From Halichondria panicea (taxonomy: Eukaryota; Porifera; Demospongiae; Suberitida; Halichondriidae), in contig NC_087381.1 of NCBI RefSeq assembly GCF_963675165.1, forward strand, positions 3,782,001-3,846,000: DNA of 64,000 nucleotides, given 5' to 3'. Each line of letters starts with the position of its first letter. The first letter of the stretch is position 1. The translations under genes were made by a program, and so were the position numbers. Positions 9,534-21,500 of this stretch are shown in pieces. The notes beneath the pieces are model-generated. The model saw nothing but the letters and a program-made list of their open reading frames with translations. It was not told the DNA's origin and ran no database searches.

Positions 9534-12500
9534 ATGGCCAACAAGAGTACAAGTCAGGAAGGCATTTTTCTGCAAGACCTTTCACTGCAACTGCATGAAG
9601 TAAGGTGTTGGTTAGATCAATAAAAAGGCTATACTCTTGACTCAAAAATGCAGTTGGTTTTTCGATGTTGTATACTGTACGTATTGCAACACATTACGAA
9701 GCCAGAGGTCTTCTCTTTTGTAGGTTGAAATGTTATGTTTGGTTTCCTGGTATCGCATAGTTAGAGGGTCACATCTCGATTGCAGGCCGCTTAAATTACA
9801 TTGTTTCTAGCGGCCTGTAATCGAGGCTATGGTTTGACCTCTATTTAGGACGCAACATGAAAAATAATTGTCAACACAGCAGTCACTATTTTTAGAGGTC
9901 AGAGAATTGTTGCCTAAGATCGAGGGTGCCCCATATTTGGAGGTTCGCCTTAAATCGAATAAGTACGGTAGGTACAAGAGGCTCTCTGTACTGAAATTAT
10001 TCTTGTTGCCAATGTCAACAGTGATGATTTTGTGAGTGTCTGTACAAGAGTGACGGCATGTGTGCATTTCAGGCGAATCCAACAGTGTCGCTCAAATAGA
10101 AAAAGAAACAACTATAATTCCAGTATGACGGTTTTAATTATTGGAGTGGCGCTTAGCATTAGATAGTAGTCCATGAAGCTATAATAGATAAACTGTAGAT
10201 GTATAATTACCCGAGGCCGTGCCGCGGCCAGCGGGTACAGTAGTCCGTTGGTTTGTTTGTTTGTGTATTTTTGCGTCCTTTTTCGAGGTACGTATATACA
10301 GCTAAAGTAATCCTGTACAGGAACAAAATTTCATTGCTCATAATTATTACTTAGCCAGGTTCCATGCTTCTTACATACTATACCATTTGTATTACTCCAA
10401 ACAGCTGAGGGTTAGCACTTCAGTGCTCTAGTTTTACTATGTATAAATTATAACCTTGATTTCAAGACATATAATTATTATGTAGCCCCCAATTAAAAAT
10501 TGACTTGGCGCTTCCATTAGGGGGGTGCTGTAATTAGAAAAAAGACGATAATTAATTGTCACTGTGTATACAATTGTGACCGGGCCTAGGAAAACAACCC
10601 TTATGGAGCAAACTAGTAATGTTCAGTACACTACAAAGTAAAATAATTAGAGCTATTTTAGGATTTTGGTTTTCTTTCATAAGAAGTACATAACTTCAAT
10701 ATCTCCTCTAACTTTAAAAAAAAATTTTTTATCCGAAAATTTTTTTGTATAGCCGTTACAAGGCAGCCATTGAATTTTTTCATGCTGTTCTTGAATGCGG
10801 ATAGAACTTGGAACATTAGTTTCTCAAAACGGTAGGTCAATACTGTCCCCCTTTCACCCGAAAATATTTTAGGGTAGGAAGGTGCAAAGTGAGTGATATT
10901 GTAATCAATTTGAAGCTTAAGCACTGCTTTATTTAATTAAGCAATAAAATACAATTAATTAGTTTGCTCCATAAGGGTTGTTTTCCTAGGCCCTGTTAGC
11001 CTCCTTCGCAGCCTTTCCTTTTTCTGTTCTTTGTCACACGGTTAATAAGATAAAATACGGTAAGAATTGGAGGAACAAAGAAAGAAAGAAAGAACCGTCT
11101 AAGAAAAAGGAGAGCCTGCCTCGCTAAGTCGCGTGACGGTGGCACAGTGAAAATGAGCGTGGGCTTTCAGTAGATGGGCCGAGCCTGACAGGCAACAAAG
11201 CCACAGGATGCCTACGCATTGCAGACTTACTTTTATATGCAAGTCTGGAGATATTATCATAGACGATGGCTTTAATACCTAGCATAGTGAAGTCTGAAGA
11301 CTAAAGGTCTATCTTTGAGCCTATCCTCAAGCCTCAAATTGAGGCTTGAGTTATTATTATTGAACAGTAGTCTAGTCTAGAAACAGTGTATTTGAGAATG
11401 ACATGACAATGTTGCAAGGTTGTGATCTCATGAGTACTGACAGAATGAGACTAAACCATACTAATTTGCAATTGTGTGCATGAGACAGTTTTCACAGAGG
11501 CACGAGCACCAATGTCGAATTTTCCCTTAGTTCGTAATCTAATTTGATGTTAGAGATCGATAGGGTCTAGTCAATTCCATAGTCGTACAATCCTATTGTT
11601 TTTGAGGTTCTGCTCCTTTTGGAAACTTTCTGGCAGTAGAACCAGCTCTATAGTGGATACGAAAATAAAACCTGCAGATAAGCACTCATCAGGTCTACAT
11701 TGTCTGCTGTAATTTGAGACACTCGGCTAGGTCGAACGTGAGGTCTTGAGAGTGGGAGCACATTGAGTTTCATAAGGCGAGTCTGTAGTTCTGCTGTAGT
11801 TCTACTGTAATTATCCAAGGATAAAATTAGTTGCCCTTGCCCTTCTAGTTTGGATAGTGTGATTGTGCCAGGGCAATCTATATAGCTTCTTCTTCTTCAT
11901 TATGACTTGGACTAAAACATTCCTTCTGATGACATGAAGGGATCTGTCAATTTTGGCATGTCAGAAGTATTGCTGTGAGTTGTCCAGGATCTGGGATAGG
12001 TTCCTTCTTTGCCCAGGTCCTTTTGACAAGGGCTATTATCAGATACAGTAGTACTCTAGCCTTTCATACTTCATCTTGTAGAGCTAACTTCTACATACTG
12101 GTCTGTAGCTTCACACACGTACACTAGTAATGTATAGTACACTGCTTTGCCTCTAGTTCCTGGTAAATACGCTCCAAGTACTGTGTCACAGTGTGTGGGA
12201 GGACAGATATTGCGGTTTACTCTTGCCCACGCTCAATTAAATTTGGCTACGTCAGTAGCAGATCACAAGACTTAGCGGGGCAGGCCTTCCTTTTTCTTAG
12301 TGGCTTCCTTTTTTCTTTCTTTGCTCCTCCAATTATTCCCGTATGGTGTTAACATTGTGACAAACAACAGAAACAAAATTATAACTGAAAAAGGAAGGCC
12401 TGCGAAGGAGGCTAAGGCCCTGTCACAATTATTCTAAGATCATGGTTACAGTGTAGGTGATTTCGAAATTACACTGTTCAAAGTGTTTCGATATCACCTA

Positions 12501-15500
12501 ATCATAATAATTAAGATCATGGTTAGAACCATGGTCTTAAGGTTACGGTCAACCGTTTGCTCATTAATTATTCATGAGCTAGATCTAGTGATCTTTTCCA
12601 GCTAGAATGAGCTGGGAAACGCAGTGGCTCGAATAGACACTTGTAATCCTATCATCGTGTGCCTGTTCACATGTATACATGTATGTATAGCCTTTGACTG
12701 ATGAAGAAACCAATCACACCAATAGAGATCGTAGTGAAGAGTTCAAAATTATTGAAGAGGTAGGTAACTTTTTCGTGAGTCTAAAAATGTTTGTGTTGTG
12801 TTTGTGAATTTTTTAGTCAGAGTACTTAGTCTAGAGCACCCATGCCTCGTTTTGTTGCAAAATCAGTGCCTGAAGAATTCTTTCGAAAATGATCCACTAT
12901 GCAGTCAGTATTATACATGTACATGTACTTGCAGTGACTTGTGACCCTTAATGAATGTACTCGTATACATGTACATGTACCGTCATGCTTTGTTACAGTA
13001 CTCATAATTCTTCTTTAATTGTAAGCGACATACTTCTGAAGGAAGTCAGTCGATTTGTCACGTACAGTATGTAATGTGAAACCTGCCTATTGTAGTCGCC
13101 CTATAAGCAGGCCACCCTCTATAATACAGCACATGCACATGTACAAGTCATGCTGTGAATTTGCCATATCATAGGTAATTATTGAAGGTGAGGATAATAT
13201 GTTGGACGATGTTCGAGAATGGCTAAGTCGCACCAAAGAAGCTGTCACATTAGCCAACGAAAAAGGAGCGACTGCACTGCATCTCGCAGCGTCTAGCTTT
13301 AGGATTGAAGTTGCAAAACTGCTGTTGGAGAATGGTGCAGGTAATGAACATGCATACTATTGCTCTGTGTGACCCGACAAAGGTCCCTGTGTTCTCTCCC
13401 CATTTTGTCAAGTATAATTATAGTGGATGTACATGTATCTGTATAGCGCTCACTAACATTTCTGCCATGAGCACTTCTTAGTATTTGTACATGCAAGTGC
13501 ATTTATTAACATGTAACATAATAATTATGTGTCAGTCAAGTCCTAGCTGTTACATGTACTTATTCAGGTTTCATAATTATGTGATTTGATCACATTATGA
13601 TATTCACTGCAGATCATAGAATGGTTGACCAGGAAGAGAAAACAGTGCTACACTATCTATGTGCACTTCCCAGTGTGAAAAACATCACTGCGTTTTTCAA
13701 ATTGCTCCAGGAGAAGTAAGAACATAACTGTTAAAATTTGTCAAGCTAATTAAGTTTTAAAGCTAGCCACGCTGCGGGATAGCTGGATGACTTAATTAAG
13801 TGATGATGAATCATGAGCAATTATTGCACACATAATTACTGTGCAATAAGACGTTTAAACATGACTGCATTCGATGAATCTCATTGGGCCTGGCTGTAGG
13901 TAACATGATCAGCAATGAACGTATACTGTACAGTTTGTTTTTCATGCTTACATGTACGGAACCAATTAATGTACATTGTACCCTGTATATTGATGCTACA
14001 CAGTTTGTATCAATTTAATTCACAGGATTGATGTTAATGATGTTAAGGCCGGTGATGATGAAAACATGACGTCACTTCATTTTGCTGCTGAGAATGGTCA
14101 TTTGGAGGTTGTCATTGAGCTGTTGAAAATGGAGGCTGACATGAAAGCTCGTGATGATATTGGAGACACACCTGTCCACAAGGCCGCAGAGGCAGGACAG
14201 ACCAAGTAGGGGAACATGTACACTGTCCAAATTTGTTCTAGTTTTAAAAAAAAGTTGTTTGAAAAGTGCAATGCTGTAACGCACAGTTAGTAGCTATAAT
14301 GTAGTATAGCAAAATAGTGGCCATTGTTTTTCAAGTCTGTCAAACAGAGATGCTTATAATTATAATGAAAGCACCGCGGGTGCTGATGCCTCGGTGGATG
14401 TGCCAAACGTACAGTACATCCAGTCTAGAGAGTAGAATACCACAATAGGTGAGTAGTTGTATTTCTAAATGTATCTCGATCGATTAAGATTGGAACATTT
14501 CTAAGAAATTAGTGCTGATACCATTGTACAGGTGAATAAATATAAGCTACAACATTATGCAAAAATATTTCCCCAAAAGTTGTTGTAGTGGGAAATCATT
14601 TTAGGTGAAAATGGGGTGATCGTGTGTAACATCAAGTATTTCTGGACAAAATGTTCTTATCAAAAGTTGACAATTTATTCAATCTTACGTAATTTTTCGA
14701 CCTTAGCCGTAAGATTTTTTTTAACCTTACCGAAACGGCACTAAAAATTAGCGATTTTGAGCACTGCGGAGGATGTGTAGATAGCAACATCGAACCTTTC
14801 ATAAGATTAGCCAAACTTGTTGTGACTAAGTTCCAAACCTTAGCCGGAAACCGTTGGCCTTTTCTCTCCCTAACCGATTGCCCACTACACGTATAACAAT
14901 TGTTTACTCTTTTTATTAATCACCACAAACCCACCACCTTATGTTGTCATGGACATTTTTTTGAATATTTTGTAGCTTATTTAATCACCTACACAATGGT
15001 ATCAGCAGATTTTCTTGGAATTATAAAGCCCCGTTTACACGAGGCCTTTAATCCGGGTTGGAATCCGGATTAAACCTAACCGCGTTCGTGTAAACGGCCC
15101 TTATCCGGGTTCTAATTCGGATTAGCCAACCCACCTTTGGAGGTGGTTCAGATTGTGTCAGAAGCGGTTTAGCTGTGAGTAAGCACAAAGGGCTAATTCT
15201 GAGGCAGAGGAGGTACGACATACGCGTGTCATCCGTGTGTCTTTAACACACACTTTCCGAACTTTGACCTAAGGAATGTGTGTCTAAAACGTTTCCTTTG
15301 ATACGCGGATGTCGTACCTCCTCTGATTCTGAGGTGTTGTACATGTTGGTGGGTGTTTCTAGAGTAAGCCTGTAGCTTCCTATCAGCCAATGTTTGCGCA
15401 AATGAAATTAGTGGTCATTTTACTATGTCCACTACTCAGAAAAATCTGACCAGGATTCGACCAGGATTAGGTGTCGTGTAAACGGGGCTATATTATATTT

Positions 15501-18500
15501 AGTGCAACTAACATGTACAGTACTCTGCACATTAAATTTTGTGGTATTCTACTCTCTAGACAATTATGACATAAAACTACTACGTGTAGCTATTGCTAAT
15601 ACACACATGATATCATGATCGATGACCGTTGATTTTTTTTGTCACATTAATTTTGCTGCATGCAGACAGAATCACAGGAAAACTTGAAGATGATTGACCA
15701 TGATTGTTGCTAAAAAGGATACCAAAAGTATAAAACTATGGCTGCTCTTGCAGCTCTCTTCTCACTCTTGCAGCAACACCAATAGCCGTTCTAGTGCAGA
15801 GCTAAGTAGAGTAGCAACACTTCATGGACAACGCATTCTTCTGAAAAGGCTGCAATGGCATTCCTATTATTTTGCAAATCCACAAATTAAAATGACTAGA
15901 AGCCTAGATAGAAACTCGATTACTACATGTAATTAATTCTTGAACAGCTGTAGCAGTCTACACACACACACACACACACAAACACACTACCGTGTACCTC
16001 GCTTGCGCATGCACACCAAGGCATATAATTATGTAGTGTGGTGCTAACTGCTGACAAATAACGTACGTATGTATCCACTCGTAGAGTTCTGAAAGTGTTC
16101 TTCAAGAAGGATGCCTCATGTGCCACACTTTCTGGCTACAATGATGAGACCCCATTGCATAATGCTGTGTATGGGGGACACATAGAAACCATCAGGTTTA
16201 TCCTAGAGCACAAACCCAATGTCAATACCAGGTGAGTATCTTGCTCTGTCAGCACAGGCCGTGGGCCAATAAACATTGAGCACCCAGCACTAGTGGCACA
16301 CACTCATACATACACTGTGGATATACATGTAAATGCACTTGCAATAACCATAGATTGAAAAGGAAGGGGATTGGAAACGCAAATTTTTGCGTGAAACACT
16401 CCGCGTTATAGGGCGTGGCTAAAACTACAAAGGGATTATTTTATAATCAGCATGCTCATTACCTGTCTTGGCTGCCATACAATGTGCTGTACATAGAAAT
16501 GGTGAAATTGATCACTTTTAATGTTGAATATTTTAAAAAGTAAAGAGAATATAGCTCTAAAAGGTCGACTAAGCAACGCAACCACTATCACTAAACAAAT
16601 AAATGCTATAAAAGAAGGAATAGCCCTTACTATGAAGTCGTGAGAGGTCAAGGCCCGTGGTGTGTCTAAAAGTATACTAAAGTTTGAAGGACTATACTGC
16701 AAACGTTTATGAACAGTAAAGCTTATCCATGGCATGAAACCATTCTATATAGCACTTAGATACATAATAACCAAGTCAAGCAATGTCTTTTGCTGTTTAG
16801 GCTTCGCAGCAGGGAAAGAGAAAAGTTGACATGGAGTAATTCAAGCTATACTCAACAAAAACTAAAAACAGAGTAAAGATAGCGGACTTAGACAAGTTAG
16901 AGCTTGTCAGTGGTGTAAACTTACTTCTCTAGAGTAACCTCCCAGCGTCTGAGTGATCGCTAGTGCATAGGAGAGCTAGAAACAGTTGAAATACAACCAG
17001 AGTACGGTCAAAACAAAAATAATCGCGAGCGCGAAATCATAACGCGGAGTGTTTCAACCATTTACACAGGGAGGCCTGGTCGTTTCCAATCCCCTTCCTT
17101 TTCAATCTATGCTATTCAGTCTCTACATGTGCTGTATAGATATGTATGTACATATACATGTATGTGGGCTTCTCTGGGGTAGTCAATTACATTACCTGTA
17201 AGTAACTTATCTGGGTCAGTTACCGTTGCAAGCTAGGTGTTTGTTGGGTCGTAGCTTATCAGGTTTTCTCACTTTTTGTAGGCTCATGCATGCAGTGATT
17301 ATCTATAACCTTAATTGTCACAATTTTCAGCACTAGCCTGAACACTATTTTGCTTCTGCCACATACATGTACATGCATACATTACAGGTCCACTAATGAT
17401 GAAACTCCTCTCCATTTGGTAGCGATTGAAGGGAGCATTGAAATTGCCCAGCTTCTTCTCAATGAAGGTGCTGAGGTCAACCCTCCTTCCAACAATAAAT
17501 TTACAGTAAGATGTGTGATTACGTAAATGTATAATAACTGATAATTCACCTGCACACGGGTAGTGATGTAAGACCTTGATTGTTGGTTAGTGCTTGTACA
17601 GCCAATTTATTAATACATGGCGCCATTCAATTACCGTATTTTATCGGACAGCAAAAAATAGGAATTGTCCGGGTATAATTGGAACAGATTTTTATAGAGC
17701 ATGCGAAGTGTCCGGAATAATTAGAACAAGCAAGCAGCTGCATGCGAGCTAGCTAAGTTTAATAGAACAGGGTACGACTGAATAGTTGCACTAGCTATCT
17801 AAAACTAGCTAATTAAAGCTATCTAACTGCAGTACTGTAAGTCTTACTTGCCGTCTATGAATGATAACTCAACTTTTCAAGGTATTGTCCGGATATTTAG
17901 AACAAATGTAATATTAAAGTACTGGAGTGTCCGTTGTATTAGAACAACGAAAATTGCCCAAAAGAGTGTCCGGGGTAATTAGAAGTGTCCGATATATTAG
18001 AAGATATACGGTACCTGGACTGTTAAATGAATGTAATTTTGTACAAGCAAATTTACCTATAATATATAGACGTTGTACATGTACATGCATGTACCTACTG
18101 TGTACGTGCTAGCCTCGTCCCCAGGCCTAGTTGTCTCTATTATAACTCTAGGTCGCCAACTAGGCCTGGTAAAGATTTTATATGATCGTGCCTGTCATGT
18201 TGGTAAACTGTACCGTAAAACATGTTGTAAAACTAGTTGTGCGTGGCTTAATCTTACCAAAACCACTGCACTGAGAGCTAGCTATAGCTACCGTAGCTTT
18301 ATAAACTAAGACCATGCATATGCTACTTCTAGTGTCAGAAGGCACATGTAGATCCTTAATATCCAGATGTTACAAACATATTCCAGAACTTGGCATGTAC
18401 ATGTAGCATTAATTTGAGACAACTCGACCTGGGACGAGGCTACATGTACATATGTGTGTACATGGCGTGCTTTCAACTTGGTGTGACAGTCTAATCATGA

Positions 18501-21500
18501 TGTTCCAATCTCTCCTCCAGAAATCTCCCTTCCACAAGGCTGCTTACTACGGTCAAACAAAGTTGGCAATCTTTCTTCTGGAGAAGAATGCTGATGTCAG
18601 CAATGCAGCATTCAGAGATGTCATCTCCGAGGGCTATGAGTAAGTCTATTATAATTATACTTAAGTAGTTAATGTTGTGTGCTTCAGGACCATTGCTAAG
18701 GCAATCATTGAAAAGCACCAGTGGCCACTCGCTCTTCGTGGGAGATACAAACGCCGGGAAAAGTATACGACAGCTTTGAGGGAACTGATTGTGAAAATGC
18801 CAGGTATTGTGATATGAGACCTATTCGTATGTGTACGTACATGTAGCTTGCTGTGTGCATGTACATGCATGTACTGTAGCTTTTATGTTATTAACAACAA
18901 ACCATTTACACATGCATGCTTTACAATTGTCAACGTTTTCTTCAGCTGTTGCAGAGCAAGTGCTAGATCACTGTATCGTTGAAAGTACTCATATTCATGA
19001 AGACACTGACTACAGCGTTGTTTACAACTATGAGTTCCTCGAAGATGTTCACGAGGGCTCTGGCTCTACGTAAGAATAATTACACACCTGGCTTACATGT
19101 ATACATGTATATACATTTCTACCGGTACATGGTATAATTATACAGTATACATGTAAGTTTTTAAAGCTAGTGAAGTCCACTCTAGACCACTTTAAGTGTG
19201 ATGCAGTTACAATAATTATAATTACATGTATTATCTCACTGAAGACACTGAAGACACATGTACATGTAGTTGTTCGAAAATAGAAAATAGAGTTTTGCCA
19301 TTATTTTATTACTTTCTCTTTTACAGAGAAGTCTCAGAGGTGAGGACGAAGAATATAGTGAAATCTGCTGTAGACGAAACAGATAGTGGGGGGAAGAAAA
19401 AGAAGACACATAATGCTCATGGTTGCAGCTATGAAGAAATTTGTAGCAGAGACTCTCCTCCCACTTGGGGTCCTTCTGCATTCAGCAAGGCAAAACATCC
19501 TCTGCAAATCATGGTACAGTTGAGCCTCGATTATCCAAACCCCTGAATTCTCGATTATCCAGATGAAAGATTCGGCTACATTTAATAGCAAACACGTACA
19601 GTACTTGCACATGCGATTTAAGTGTCCACGTGGTTGAATAAGTGAGCTAGCTGTCTGAAAATGCATGTTCTATGCTTTGTGATTGCAGGTAGATCGAAAA
19701 GAGTTAAAACTGTTGAAACATCCAGTTGTCGGCTCTCTACTTCATTACAAGTGGAATAAATTTTGGTTGATTGGGTACATTGTCAATCTACTGACCTACG
19801 CCGTGTTCCTATCTCTGCTCACTGCTTTTGCCCTGCTAGTACCCAACCCACAGTCTCCTCAGTGTAAGCGCTGGGTACTCGTGTCATTGTGTAATGCAGC
19901 AGAGGCACTATATGATTGTACATGATAATGTTTATATTCTAGTCAATATTATTTTGTGATTGCAAGTGCATCTACATGTACGTATTGGCATGTATAATAT
20001 TGCATAATTATAGTACAACATTTTAATTTACATTGTAACTGTGTTGTAAAGTTTGTATTTATTCTGCAGGTGTGAACAGCACCGTGCTTACAGAAAATGG
20101 AACATTGGTCTACTGTCCATTAAGTGATATACTTTGATAAGGCCTGTATGAAGTTTATACTACACGTATTTGTACTGCAGGTATTAACAGCACAGTGCTT
20201 ACAGAAAATGGAACATTGGTCTCCTGTCCATGTAAGTGAGAGTACGTGCACACTAGAAGGTACACATATACTATATATAAATGAAAGCACCGGAGCCAGA
20301 GAGATACATGCTGTGCAGACGTCACACACACAAATTTGACCTACACCACCATTAGAGTACTTGTGAACTCCTCGCAGCCTTTAAAACCAGTATCTCTGGC
20401 TCCTAGTGAGTGAGGTGTTCTTGTTTAATGTGAGGTGTGACGCTAAACAGGAACACCTCCTTAGGGCCAAGATACAGGCTGTGCAACTCAACTAGGCACC
20501 CAGATATGACTAGCCTCGATTCCAGACCGCGAAGAGAAAGGCGGCCTGGTATACTTTGTATGCACATGCGCGAAATAATTGACAGCAATTTCATCATACA
20601 AATTGTAAAAAACCGGACAAAGTTACAAAAAGGATAATTATGACAATGTGACCACAATGGCAGCTTTCAGAGACACTAATCAAAGTAAATAATTATGCTG
20701 CAGCAGTGTTGCTTCTTCTAGCTCTGTTTATCTAAGAGGCAGTTCAAGAAGGCCTCCCAGACAGCTAGAGCTGCCAGCTAGGAAGAGTGGTGGACTAATA
20801 CATCAGTAGATCATTAGTGAATAACTTCCCGAGTGTCGAATTAAAGCTTGCATTCAGGAGTGATCATTAGCTTCTTGATCTTCAGCAATGACTTCCTGTC
20901 GAACATAAAGGCAAGATTTGGTAGCAGAAGACTTTCCTGGTCCATATTACCACAACCTCATCACGTCAGGGGACCCACAGGAACACATGCTTTTCCCCTA
21001 ACATCTGTAGACTTGGCTTGATACAATAAAGGGCGTAAGAACTCAGTTATCTTTGCACAATACTTCTATGTAACTTTACGCTCTCAACAACAACCCCGCA
21101 ATAACCACGCCCATTATTGGCCGGCTTCTTCCGGTTGTTCCTGTTTAGTGGCCCTACATGTGCATATGCACATCGAGGCATAATTATAGAGTATCAATTA
21201 TCATGCATGTAAAATTAATAATTAATGCAATGCATAAATTATTATAATATAAAGCTGTGTGTAGCCTCCCCACTGTGCAATTAATGTCATTTTCTCCATG
21301 TAAATTAGTCAAGCACTATATTTATCTTGCAGCTACTACAGATGAGTTAAAGGCATTTATCATTGCATCATCGGCTATTGTACTGCTCTTGGCTTTAGCT
21401 CGGTTTTTCTTTGAGATAATCCAGCTCTACACCAAAAGATTGTCTTACCTTACTGACTGGATTAACTGGGTAGAAGTCATTCAATATGTCACTACAATAG

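Noticed and set aside
9807..10082. 91-codon minus-strand ORF in TRPA intron 1
   Set aside because: It overlaps an inverted-repeat region (GCAGGCCGCTT / AGCGGCCTGTAATCGAGG) and has no recognisable motif.
11500..12200. Possible retroelement coding in the interior of the MULE-like element
   Set aside because: No frame longer than about 60 codons and no reverse-transcriptase or integrase motif could be read.
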